A stretch of DNA of 34,406 nucleotides from an uncultured Pseudomonadota bacterium (GTDB lineage Bacteria > Pseudomonadota > Alphaproteobacteria > UBA9219), in NCBI GenBank assembly GCA_903919315.1, contig CAIXHP010000037.1:1-34406 (forward strand), read 5' to 3'. Positions 14,532 through 22,420 of this stretch are shown here, one piece after another; position 1 is the stretch's first letter; the number at the start of each line of letters is the position of its first letter. The notes beneath the pieces were generated by a model, which was not told where the DNA came from, did not search any database, and saw only the letters and a program-made list of their open reading frames with translations. The position numbers and the translations under genes are program-made.

Positions 14532-17000
14532 TTATGCGGGTTTGTGTTCAGCAGGCGGACATGCGTCACAAATTCGGTTGTCAGGTGGCCGATAATTATC
14601 AGCCATGATAGATCCCAAAAAATCATCGACGCTTTCGGCAATGGTCGCTTGGGACACATGACCTTCTGTATTTTTGATTGTGATGACTCCTCCTTCGTTG
14701 CCTGATTTTAAAGTTGTTTCAACGGCTTTTGCCTCTGCCGTTTTCAATTCTTGAAAAGCGGTTTCAAGAATTGGTTTCTGTTCAGCAGTAACGTTTGGTG
14801 TGGCAATTTTTTCATCAACCGATGGCAACCCATTTTTTGCTGTTTCGGTCGTGGTTACTTCCGCACGAGGGTTTAGTTCATTGGTTTTAGTTGGCAACAC
14901 CTCAGTTTCACGAACAGATGGATCGACCGTGGTCTCACGTTCCGTTCTATTCCACTGTTCAGGATGAACGGGGAGTTCTCCCGCTGGTGGAGGGGGATGT
15001 CCATTATTACCAGCTACCTGTTGAGATCCGTCCTGCAGAATTGCTCCGTTTCCCGGTGCACCACCATTTCCCACTGGCTGATTTCCATCTACGCCAGCAT
15101 GCACATTGGGATTATCCGGCTTTGCAGCTGTTGGCACACCAGCTGCGTCATTACCGGCAGTTGGTATCGCGGTGTCGCTCTTGGCGAGAGGTGCGCTTGC
15201 CACGCCACCAGCAGCGACGGACACACCGTTTTCTACCCCTGTCGATGGGGTTCCGCCGACTTTTTCAGCAAGTGCAGATGGCGTTCTCACCGAGGGCCTG
15301 CCTCCCACCGCGCTGGTCAGTGTCGGCGATTGTCCCTCCGAAAAAGACGGTGAAGCCTCATATCCCTTATTGACGAAAGAACCCGAAATTTTTGAGCCGT
15401 CTGTGTCAGACGCGGTCGACGGCGCTTGACCGAAATTGCGCGGCTGGTCTGGTTCACCCTTGGAAGGAAAAGATATGACATTGGTGCCTGACGATGGAAC
15501 CGAAGGAGGCACAAACCGATTGTCGCCAACCGTGCCTGATGCCGCTCCCTTGAAATCGGCTTTGATCACATTCGACGGCGCCTTGCCATTTTCAGCATTT
15601 ACGAGAGTTGCCGCACGGAGGATATCCGGATGCGTTTTTGCGACGCCATCCATGATCGCGTGAACCGGCGCTTTCGGATCGACAGTAGCCAGGGCTTTGG
15701 CGATCTGCTGAATGATGGCAGGCTGTTTGTCTGCCATTTGAGTTAGGACGTTACGAGCAATATCCGGTTGTTTCTCGGCCAAGGAGACAATGAATTTGGC
15801 CGTTATCTCCGGTGCAGCGGTCGTGGCCAGCTTGTCGGCGACAAGGGTAGCGGTCTGCGTGGCAAGCTTGCTGTCGGTCATTGCGCCTAGCACAGCTGTT
15901 ACCGCCATTATCTTTCCGTCTTCGGTCAGGGCAAGCGTTGCAGCCTTAAGAACATCTTGATGCTTGCTTTCAAGTGCATTGACAAACTGCGCCGTCAATT
16001 CCGGCTTTTCTGCCACAACATTGAGAACAGCCGCCACCGCCGGTATCTTGCCGTCATCGGCCAGAGAAAGTGTGGCAGTTCTGAGTATCTCTGGATGCGT
16101 ATCAGCAAGGGACGAAATGATTTTCGCCGTCACTTCCGGATGGCTAACGGTAATTTTGTCAATGATGGCAGCGGCGGTTTGCGACGCCAATTCCGGACTG
16201 ATTTTCGCCAAAACATCGATTACGCCGGTTGCGGTTTTTGTCGCCAGTTCCGGCCTGTTATCTTTGGCCAGCGCCTCGACGACCTGAGCGACGATTTGCG
16301 AGTTTTTGTTTTCGGCAAGGGCTTTGATCGCCCGATTGAAATCGGGCATCAACCCTTTGTCGGCAAGAAAGGCCAAGATGCCGCCGATGGTCGCGGCGGC
16401 CTTTGGGTCTTTACTCGCCGCCAGGGCGCCGACGAGATTAGCAACCGTAAGGGGACGCCCCTCTTTTTTCAGGGCGGCAAGAATTGGTGTGCGTAAATTT
16501 TCCGGAATCTTGTTCAGAATATCATTAAGAACTTTGACATTTACTTTTAACGTCGCACTTTTCTCGATTTTAGATTCCGTCTTTTGCGAAGGATTTTGCA
16601 ATCCCTTCTTCTGTTCCTGTTTGTTCTGCAATGAACTTTTGAGTTGTTCCAAATGTTGTTTGTATTGCAGCAAGGAATTCCGAACAGCTAGAGATTTCTC
16701 CCCCGTCAATTTTGTTCCATCGATCTCTTTAAGCAGTTTATCGATTTGCTTTATGGTAAGTCGGCTGCTCACTGGTAATTGATTAAGAGAGCGCAACATG
16801 TTCTGCGCGGCATTTATATTTTCAGCACCCCAGCCACCTTCGCTGAGCATTTTCATAATTTCGGTGCGCAACTTAAAACGTTGCTCCAGCTCGTTTTTTT
16901 CCTGCTGGGTCAAAATTTCAGTCGTTACAGCATTAAAATCCCACCAACCACCATTAGGGGATTCAAAGCGCATAGCTGCGGAGCCGGGAAATGCCGTCAT
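14532..17000 (-). CDS. 822-residue protein with a helical-repeat array and disordered C-terminal half
   Basis: Unrecognised. Residues 30-150 are helical and charged. From about 150 to 480 the chain is a HEAT/ARM-like array: short helices recur about every 30-40 residues, with near copies such as HPEILRTATLSLADDGKIPA, HQDVLKAATLALTEDGKIMA and HPDILRAATLVNAENGKAPS. Residues 480-740 are low-complexity, rich in Pro, Gly, Ser and Thr. The end carries a CDAC motif (NRICDACPPAEHKPA). No signal peptide is visible, though the N-terminus is unusual (GSAAMRFESPNGGWWDF). Such solenoids usually scaffold protein complexes. It overlaps the preceding gene by 4 bases (ATGA), so the two are translated together. 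Confidence 0.7.
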   Translation of the reverse strand: MTAFPGSAAMRFESPNGGWWDFNAVTTEILTQQEKNELEQRFKLRTEIMKMLSEGGWGAENINAAQNMLRSLNQLPVSSRLTIKQIDKLLKEIDGTKLTGEKSLAVRNSLLQYKQHLEQLKSSLQNKQEQKKGLQNPSQKTESKIEKSATLKVNVKVLNDILNKIPENLRTPILAALKKEGRPLTVANLVGALAASKDPKAAATIGGILAFLADKGLMPDFNRAIKALAENKNSQIVAQVVEALAKDNRPELATKTATGVIDVLAKISPELASQTAAAIIDKITVSHPEVTAKIISSLADTHPEILRTATLSLADDGKIPAVAAVLNVVAEKPELTAQFVNALESKHQDVLKAATLALTEDGKIMAVTAVLGAMTDSKLATQTATLVADKLATTAAPEITAKFIVSLAEKQPDIARNVLTQMADKQPAIIQQIAKALATVDPKAPVHAIMDGVAKTHPDILRAATLVNAENGKAPSNVIKADFKGAASGTVGDNRFVPPSVPSSGTNVISFPSKGEPDQPRNFGQAPSTASDTDGSKISGSFVNKGYEASPSFSEGQSPTLTSAVGGRPSVRTPSALAEKVGGTPSTGVENGVSVAAGGVASAPLAKSDTAIPTAGNDAAGVPTAAKPDNPNVHAGVDGNQPVGNGGAPGNGAILQDGSQQVAGNNGHPPPPAGELPVHPEQWNRTERETTVDPSVRETEVLPTKTNELNPRAEVTTTETAKNGLPSVDEKIATPNVTAEQKPILETAFQELKTAEAKAVETTLKSGNEGGVITIKNTEGHVSQATIAESVDDFLGSIMADNYRPPDNRICDACPPAEHKPA

Positions 17001-17437
17001 GCTGCATCCCCGCCGATTTCGAGCGTCGACAAAATTTGTTGTGTTAGTTCGTCCTCATTTTTGTATGACATCTGCAAGATGACTTGTTGCGATTCTTTTG
17101 TTTCGGCAGTGCGGTGCAAATTTTGTAAAAGCCGTGCGACGAGTTTTCTCAACTCATCTTCATGCCCATCCACTTCCGAGAGGGCAGCAACAAAATCGTT
17201 CGCGGCCTTGGCCAGCGTCGTCTCGATACGCAGATCGAGCGTTTCGTATGTGTCGCAGAGCGCCTGCACAGCGCGTTGCAAGTCGGGCGGCAGAGAGTGA
17301 ACTGGCACCAGCTCGGCTTCAGGCGCGACTTTCCCATGCTCGGCCAAGACCTGATCGTGCTGCTGGAAAATTTCATCTATGGATATATCTTCGTCTCTAC
17401 CTTCCGGTAGAGCGATGTCTTTCTTTTCTTTTGCCAA
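16997..17437 (-). CDS. Small acidic helical protein heading the copper/helical-repeat operon
   Basis: About 146 residues, acidic and helical throughout (EDELRKLVARLLQNLHRTAETKESQQVILQ), with no recognised domain. The only start I can place is TTG at 17435-17437: an in-frame TGA lies six codons upstream (17453-17455), no ATG or GTG occurs between, and no Shine-Dalgarno sequence precedes the TTG. Either translation is inefficient or the true start differs. Its stop overlaps the start of the helical-repeat gene (ATGA), which suggests a stoichiometric partner or translational leader for that protein. Confidence 0.6.
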   Translation of the reverse strand: MAKEKKDIALPEGRDEDISIDEIFQQHDQVLAEHGKVAPEAELVPVHSLPPDLQRAVQALCDTYETLDLRIETTLAKAANDFVAALSEVDGHEDELRKLVARLLQNLHRTAETKESQQVILQMSYKNEDELTQQILSTLEIGGDAA

Positions 17438-17516
17438 GAGGTACGCTCGTCAAAACGGAGTTACAAAACGGCATAAGCTTTCAAGGCATAAGCCTGAAAC
17501 TATGCGCTGGGCTCAG

Positions 17517-17924
17517 TTAGGCGAGACGAAGGGGTGGGCCGCGCGGCCACGCCGAGGCTAGAGAAACTGACCGAATAACATCGGTCTTTGGCCGGAATAA
17601 TAGTTCTCTCCAAAACAGCAATAATGCTAAGGCCAGAATTGCGACGGGCAGCGCTGAACTGTTAATGCCGGCAAAAGGACACAGGGTCGTTATTGTTTTT
17701 GAAGTTTTATGGCTGGTCTCATTTTTACCGCTGTCATTAACAGGTTTTTGATGGTCATCAACAAGCATTTCTGCATGGTGATAGCCTGAGCAAATCGTGA
17801 TTTTGTAAACGCCATGCTGCAGAGCGTCCATGTCCGGCATAAAGCCAACCGGAATCACCACCTTGAACAACAAGGTGAGGCACAGCAGTGTGGCAATAGC
17901 TCTATTTTTGATCAAATTCCGCAT
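17517..17924 (-). CDS. DUF2946-like copper-associated membrane protein
   Basis: A 135-residue protein with an N-terminal hydrophobic segment (ATLLCLTLLFKVVIPVGFMP), a His/Asp-rich middle (CSGYHHAEMLVDDHQKP), a CPFAG motif and a second membrane span (ALPVAILALALLLFWRELLF), ending in PRGPP. The GFMP, ICxG, CPFA and RGPP signposts are those of the DUF2946 family, often found beside Sco, PCu(A)C and other copper genes, with no proven activity. It is about 80 bases upstream of the operon's first gene on the same strand and may share its promoter. Confidence 0.75.
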   Translation of the reverse strand: MRNLIKNRAIATLLCLTLLFKVVIPVGFMPDMDALQHGVYKITICSGYHHAEMLVDDHQKPVNDSGKNETSHKTSKTITTLCPFAGINSSALPVAILALALLLFWRELLFRPKTDVIRSVSLASAWPRGPPLRLA

Positions 17925-18027
17925 GGTGAGTGATTCTTACCATAACTAGCAATAAATCAACAGCATCAAGTAAATAGCCGAGAAAAAGCTTTATTTGATG
18001 AATCGAGAAAGCGAAAGGCAAAAAAGA

Positions 18028-18951
18028 CTATGGCACCTGCCCACCGCGAACAAACTTCTCATAGGTGTCCATTAGCCCACCATCTTCATCATCAATTTGA
18101 GCAAATCTGCTCGGTGGATCATCCGGATAAAGCAACAGAGACACTGTCATCTCACCTCTTTTGCCGAGGATGGTCATCTCGTGAACTTCTTCTTGTCCCG
18201 GCCATATGCCCTTTGGGTGAAGGATGCCACTGCGATTATCAACCAGTGGGTCTTGGCGCGCAGCAAGGGACAGCTTAGGCAGCTCTGTCGTTGGGCCGCT
18301 GCGTGACCTATAGAAAATTCCCGACAACAAAAGTTCTTTGCTCGACCATGCCCAATCGATATAGCCATCGCGGCCAAAAACGATCATTGCGCGTTTACCG
18401 CAGACATCGAGCCATTTAAGAGTTGCCGCGCTGAGAGATACCGCATAACGATCGGCCAGATGGCACATCAGATCCATACTCGGTTTATGGCCTTTAATCT
18501 GCGCCCTAAAATCGTCGAGTGGCATCAAAAAAAACGAGGCAAATGTATTGGCTTGGCCCTCGATTTCGCCGCGTTCTTCATCCCAGTCGAGCATAGATCT
18601 GGATGAGCATTGCAAACCATCCGGAAAAGCCGCCCGATGAAGCAAATAATGCCCAAATTCGTGCGCCAAGGTGAAATTCTTGCGACCGGAAGACTGAATG
18701 TTCTCGTTATAAAAAATGCCCCATTCGTTTTTGCGCTCAGGATGTCTGAACAGCGCGCCTTCAAAATTATTCGATGTTTTAATTCCTTCGAAGGCCGTTA
18801 TGGGGGCATCTGGAAAGGCGTGCTTGGAGAATTCATGGGCGATATCAACGATATTAATGGGGAAACGCTGCAGCCCATGCGCTGCCGTGAAGGCATTTAA
18901 CAATTTTGTAAGATGGATCGCCCATTGCTGCGGAGTTTTCGGCAGGTTCAT
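18028..18951 (-). CDS. ImmA/IrrE family metalloprotease
   Basis: A 307-residue protein with the zinc protease motif HEFGH at 97-101 and a downstream glutamate in GEIEGQANTFASFFLMP, diagnostic of the ImmA/IrrE (COG2856) family. ImmA of ICEBs1 cleaves its partner repressor after DNA damage or cell-cell signals, releasing the element's genes. Here it overlaps the XRE regulator gene by 4 bases (ATGA), the usual pairing. The C-terminal 110 residues (after about 195) have no recognised motif and may form a sensor domain. It probably cleaves the neighbouring repressor. Confidence 0.9.
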   Translation of the reverse strand: MNLPKTPQQWAIHLTKLLNAFTAAHGLQRFPINIVDIAHEFSKHAFPDAPITAFEGIKTSNNFEGALFRHPERKNEWGIFYNENIQSSGRKNFTLAHEFGHYLLHRAAFPDGLQCSSRSMLDWDEERGEIEGQANTFASFFLMPLDDFRAQIKGHKPSMDLMCHLADRYAVSLSAATLKWLDVCGKRAMIVFGRDGYIDWAWSSKELLLSGIFYRSRSGPTTELPKLSLAARQDPLVDNRSGILHPKGIWPGQEEVHEMTILGKRGEMTVSLLLYPDDPPSRFAQIDDEDGGLMDTYEKFVRGGQVP

Positions 18952-19289
18952 TTTTTCTTACTCCATCGATCAATGGTGTCTTGGATGGTTTTTTGATCTT
19001 CTGGGTCTAGCTTCTTGAAGCTACGAAATAGTGCGTTCTTAAGAACTTCATCGCCTGGTTTGGTCGACCCTTCATCTAACAAATAATCCGCTGTTATCCC
19101 CAGTGCCGCCGCTACCGTCGTAAGTTTCTCTGCCGAAGGTTTTCGGGTGTCACGGTTTTCAAGTTCCCAAAGGTAGCTTTTGCTGGAGCCGGTGATTTCG
19201 GCCAGTTTGTCGAGGGAATACCCCTTGTCTTGTCTGCATTTTCTAAGTTTGTCGCCAAGTCGTGATGTCACGGCTGTTTTCTCCTGCAT
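18948..19289 (-). CDS. XRE-family transcriptional repressor
   Basis: A 113-residue protein with a lambda-repressor-like helix-turn-helix: LGDKLRKCRQDKGYSLDKLAEITGSSKSYLWELENR, residues about 11-46. The short C-terminal tail (FRSFKKLDPEDQKTIQDTIDRW) suits dimerisation. It probably binds the two dyads at 19309-19326 and 19359-19376 and represses itself and the divergent plus-strand genes. The ATG at 19287-19289 lacks a good ribosome-binding site, but AGGAG inside the frame lies 9 bases before an in-frame GTG (19269-19271), which may be the true start. Confidence 0.88.
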   Translation of the reverse strand: MQEKTAVTSRLGDKLRKCRQDKGYSLDKLAEITGSSKSYLWELENRDTRKPSAEKLTTVAAALGITADYLLDEGSTKPGDEVLKNALFRSFKKLDPEDQKTIQDTIDRWSKKK

Positions 19290-19308
19290 ACTAGGGTGGT
19301 CAATAGTT

Positions 19309-19376
19309 GTTCGACGTACATCGAACTATTATGTGCTTGACAAGAGAATTGCGAAGATGTTCGATATACACCGAAC
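19309..19376. promoter_or_regulatory. Divergent control region with two repressor operator candidates
   Basis: GTTCGACGTACATCGAAC at 19309-19326 is an 18-bp dyad (16 of 18 positions symmetric). GTTCGATATACACCGAAC at 19359-19376 is a second, less symmetric copy; the centres are 50 bp apart. A consensus -35 box TTGACA at 19337-19342 points toward the plus-strand genes, and a weak -10 (TTCGAT, 17-base spacing) would lie inside the second operator, so binding there should block that promoter. These are the likely targets of the adjacent XRE protein. The gap between genes runs from 19290 to 19488. Confidence 0.7.
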
Positions 19377-19488
19377 AAAAACGTACTCTATCGAAAAGAA
19401 GATTGCAAGCACACACCACAACATCGACACCCCAACAAAACTCCCCCCGTTACATCAGAGGTTCACCAATGAAAGGATAAGGTCAATC

Positions 19489-20667
19489 ATGAGCGCCGCA
19501 GTTCACCGCTTCATTCGTTTCGTTCCCGTTCAAAATCTTCAAGATAGCTTCGTTGCCTATGCTCCCCAGATCGCCGCAAACACCGACTGGAAACAGGATG
19601 ACAAAAAGCTAAGACGATCACTGATAAAATCTGTTGAGTCGGCTACCGATAAAGAGCTGGCAACGATCCTCGCCAATATTGAACGGATCGACGAAATGAG
19701 TGATGAGATTGGGCAAGCCGCGCTGCTGTCGGCTATTTCCAACAAGACTCTCTTTTCCAGTTTGCCGGATCCGCACACGCGTGCAGACTGGGCGCTCCGT
19801 CATGAACCTGATGCGTTTTTTCGGGCAGAAAGCATTTGTTATGCCGATGGAGGGAGAGACAACCGTCGCATTTATTCTGGTTTTCATATTAAGCCAGGTC
19901 TGAAGCCCAACACAGATGAAGTTTCTACTTTTGCCTTTGAGGACGCAATAAGCAAGCTCGTCGGCAATGACCGCAAGGTAAAGCTGGATCGGTTTGAACG
20001 TGAAAGAACAGACGCTAAGGGCATAAAAATATCGCTTTGCCACTACACAATCTATTACGAAACGTTGCCCCAAACGACAAAAGTCTTCAATGAAGCGGAC
20101 AACATTGAGCCTGTTGCCATAAAACCGGCGCGTGAAGCTGCTCTTGTATTTGATTCATCGAGTGGGCTGATCGAGGTTCTTTGCGACATCAAAGAAATTC
20201 GCGTGGAGATCGCGCGTGCGTTCGTTTCTTGTATCCTCAAAAGCGAAGATGAAGCCGAAAGCGTAGCCTTGCGCGAGTACGATCTTGATAGGTTGCTTCG
20301 TCCTCACGCTTTTTCCAGGGATCCTGAGGATTGCCTTGCAAGTGTAAAGGTGGACTTGCTCCGCATGCGCGATATCGAAGGGAAGAACAATCGAATACAG
20401 GTTTCCCTCGCGTCCGACGAAACCCGCAGCTTGTACGATTATTGCCGGGATAGATTTGGCTCCTACGACCCGACTCGCAACGGATCCTACGCCTCTATGG
20501 CGTCTATCACTATTCGCAAACAGCCACCGCAGGGACGCAAGCGCGGCAAGACGATACACCTCAAGCTAACCTACCCCAACGGATGCGATCTGAGCGGGCG
20601 TCCGGAATCAGAGCGAAACATGCTTGAGAAATACCTTGCTAAGTGGGAACTGGTGCGTGCTGTCTAA
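19489..20667 (+). CDS. Uncharacterised protein A of the XRE/ImmA-linked module
   Basis: About 392 residues, not recognised. Start ATG at 19489-19491 was chosen because AAGG lies 6 bases upstream and the frame before it runs through the operators. Residues 1-100 are helical and charged (RRSLIKSVESATDKELATILANIERID). The middle (about 165-260) alternates strands and helices (ISLCHYTIYYETL, AALVFDSSSGLIEVLCDIKEIR). The last 90 residues are basic (SITIRKQPPQGRKRGKTIHLKLTY), compatible with nucleic-acid binding. No signal or membrane segment. It overlaps protein B by 11 bases and is divergent from the XRE-ImmA pair, so it is probably repressed until ImmA acts. Confidence 0.7.
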   Translation: MSAAVHRFIRFVPVQNLQDSFVAYAPQIAANTDWKQDDKKLRRSLIKSVESATDKELATILANIERIDEMSDEIGQAALLSAISNKTLFSSLPDPHTRADWALRHEPDAFFRAESICYADGGRDNRRIYSGFHIKPGLKPNTDEVSTFAFEDAISKLVGNDRKVKLDRFERERTDAKGIKISLCHYTIYYETLPQTTKVFNEADNIEPVAIKPAREAALVFDSSSGLIEVLCDIKEIRVEIARAFVSCILKSEDEAESVALREYDLDRLLRPHAFSRDPEDCLASVKVDLLRMRDIEGKNNRIQVSLASDETRSLYDYCRDRFGSYDPTRNGSYASMASITIRKQPPQGRKRGKTIHLKLTYPNGCDLSGRPESERNMLEKYLAKWELVRAV

Positions 20668-21595
20668 AACTTCCAGCCCAAAACTATCACTTGAGGATTT
20701 TGATGCGCTGTTGCGGTTTTCTGAAACCGCAACAGCCATTACCGGCATGCCTGAATTGCTGCGCATGTTTCCCTTGAACTGCCAGAAGATTCTTGCATCC
20801 GGCGCATTCTCTGAAGAACAGCATGCATTGACGGTAGTCCCGCTGGGCAGCGATCAGGAAAAAGACGTAGAATGGAACGATGACGTCGGGGGTTATGCTT
20901 ATTTCAGCGCACGCGGGTGGGTAAAGATCGATGCCAATCTTCTTAGGCGATATAGGCTCAATACGCAGTGGGTCGTAGACCAAATTCTACAGGCACTTTC
21001 GTGGCCACAGAAAACCGAGCCTTTATTGGATGGGGTGCTCTGGAATTGCGGTCAATCCTATATTGGCAAAAAACGTGTCACTCTTTTTGTAGGTCGGCGC
21101 GTTGCGCATCCAGAAGTTTTCACAGATATCCAGAAGAAATTAACCCCGCGTTGCAGATCTGGTGCCCATGTTTTGCTTACAACGTCGCGGCATATAGAGC
21201 CACAAATGTCTATCCCTGGCGCGACAATAATTCCCTTGGTCGATGTATTAGACCGACAGCGTAAACATTTTGCGCTGGATGCTGCTCTCGTATCGAGCAT
21301 TTTGTTCGATCAACGTCCTGACGAAAGCAACAAGGTCGTTCTCTGCAAGGCGAATGGTGGCAAACTCATCATCAACGGACACAGTTTTGAGTTTCGAGGC
21401 GACAAGCAGAGACAGGTCGTCCAATACCTCTGCAATAAATACGACGCTGGTGAACTCCCTGTGCGTATTCAGGACATGTTCTCTGATCTTGAATTTGCCG
21501 ATAACACACGGATGCAAGATTTATTCAAAAAACACCCGGATTGGAAAAAGGCCATTTATGTCTCTCGCGGTAGCTGCGATTTGATCACGGCTTAA
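20657..21595 (+). CDS. Uncharacterised protein B of the XRE/ImmA-linked module
   Basis: About 312 residues, not recognised. I chose GTG at 20657-20659 (VLSKTSSPK), overlapping the end of protein A by 11 bases; an ATG at 20624 in the same frame is possible. The N-terminal half contains acidic and aromatic segments (EKDVEWNDDVGGYAYFSARGW). The C-terminal 85 residues (GGKLIINGHSFEFRG... QRQVVQYLCNKYDAGELPVRIQDMF) look like a winged helix-turn-helix of the response-regulator output type, so DNA binding is plausible. No enzyme motif is seen. Tight overlap implies it works with protein A. A C-rich tract immediately follows its stop. Confidence 0.65.
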   Translation: MLSKTSSPKLSLEDFDALLRFSETATAITGMPELLRMFPLNCQKILASGAFSEEQHALTVVPLGSDQEKDVEWNDDVGGYAYFSARGWVKIDANLLRRYRLNTQWVVDQILQALSWPQKTEPLLDGVLWNCGQSYIGKKRVTLFVGRRVAHPEVFTDIQKKLTPRCRSGAHVLLTTSRHIEPQMSIPGATIIPLVDVLDRQRKHFALDAALVSSILFDQRPDESNKVVLCKANGGKLIINGHSFEFRGDKQRQVVQYLCNKYDAGELPVRIQDMFSDLEFADNTRMQDLFKKHPDWKKAIYVSRGSCDLITA

Positions 21596-21597
21596 TT

Positions 21598-21635
21598 CCC
21601 CCCTTCTTCCCCCACATACCCCCCACGTTCTCCCC
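21598..21635 (-). other. Four-run G tract (minus strand), potential G-quadruplex
   Basis: Plus-strand C runs of 6, 5, 6 and 4 at 21598-21603, 21609-21613, 21619-21624 and 21632-21635, with spacers of 5-7 bases, give a canonical four-run quadruplex pattern on the minus strand. The plus-strand transcript would instead be C-rich and G-poor, as Rho-loading sites are. It lies just after the stop of protein B, so it may end that transcript. Confidence 0.5.
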
Positions 21636-21650
21636 ACCTCAGTTTTGCGA

Positions 21651-21690
21651 GGCTTTCCTTGTCGTTACGCGACATAGCGAAAGGAAAGCC
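21651..21690 (+). promoter_or_regulatory. Hairpin in the leader of the phage early operon
   Basis: GGCTTTCCTT (21651-21660) and AAGGAAAGCC (21681-21690) form a perfect 10-bp inverted repeat around a 20-base loop that itself contains GTCG...CGAC. The right arm includes the AGGAAAG ribosome-binding site of the AlpA-like gene (ATG 21696), so in RNA the fold would hide that site. It could also be a dyad operator at DNA level. Confidence 0.45.
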
Positions 21691-21695
21691 AGCAA

Positions 21696-21959
21696 ATGGA
21701 ACGAACCTTCTTAAATCAGAGCGAACTCTCCCAGCGTTGGGGAATTTCGCCACGCACCCTCGAACGTTGGCGCTGGCTGGGCGAAGGCCCCCGTTTTCTA
21801 AAACTGGGTGGCCGCGTCGTTTACCGCCTTGAGGACATCGAGGCGTTCGAGGCCGAAAAGCTGCGCAGCAGCACAAGCCAGACAGAACCTCTTGTCCCCG
21901 ATTATCGCAATGAGCGCGTCGTGGGTACCGTCAACTCCAGTCAAGGAGCTGCCCGATGA
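21696..21959 (+). CDS. AlpA/MerR-like helix-turn-helix protein of the right element
   Basis: An 87-residue protein beginning MERTFLNQSELSQRWGISPR. The pattern QSELSQRWGISPRTLERWRWLGEGPRFLKLGGRVVYRLEDIEAFEAE is the HTH_17/AlpA-type winged helix of phage excisionases and early regulators. It is the first gene of the plus-strand early operon, and its ribosome-binding site sits in the hairpin above. Its stop overlaps the next start (ATGA). No integrase is visible nearby, so its role as excisionase or transcription factor is open. Confidence 0.8.
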   Translation: MERTFLNQSELSQRWGISPRTLERWRWLGEGPRFLKLGGRVVYRLEDIEAFEAEKLRSSTSQTEPLVPDYRNERVVGTVNSSQGAAR

Positions 21960-22420
21960 AAAAGCCCGACATATCCCAACCAGATCTTGAGTCCGCGTTC
22001 CGCATGCCCATCAGGCGCTTGCTGGAGCTGGACGAAGCCCAAATCCACCAGCTGCTGACACAGGCCGATTTTATGGGTCGGTGGCTGCGAGGAGTTCTGC
22101 GTCTCAAACCACCAAAGGAAACCACGAAAATGTCCAACGAAAACCTAAATAAGTTACGCAACAGCGGCCCCTACACCAGCTTGCCGGAATGCATCCTCAT
22201 TCCTCCCATCGGAGATCGCCAGAGCAAAATTATCAAGCCAATAGAATTGGCGACACTCGACGACGTCGCATTTGCCATCATAGCCGTTGAGGCCGAAGTC
22301 GATGCGCTCAACAGCCGCTTCTATGCCTTGCGTCGTCTCTACAACGCCGCGCGCGCAAGAGGTGCATTCGGTAGCCAGAACGCCGTTGATGCCGTCGCCA
22401 GCGATAAGGGAGGCAACTAA
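21956..22420 (+). CDS. Phage hypothetical protein, early operon
   Basis: A 154-residue protein not assigned to a family. The start (MKKPDISQPDLES) forms a 4-base ATGA overlap with the AlpA-like gene, so coupling is likely. The N-terminal 60 residues are helical and basic. A second ATG at 22130 (MSNENLNKLRNSG) could mark the start of a separate shorter protein, since the sequence changes character there. The C-terminal half includes a helix AFAIIAVEAEVDALNSRFYAL. Its stop overlaps the next start (TAATG). Confidence 0.65.
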   Translation: MKKPDISQPDLESAFRMPIRRLLELDEAQIHQLLTQADFMGRWLRGVLRLKPPKETTKMSNENLNKLRNSGPYTSLPECILIPPIGDRQSKIIKPIELATLDDVAFAIIAVEAEVDALNSRFYALRRLYNAARARGAFGSQNAVDAVASDKGGN

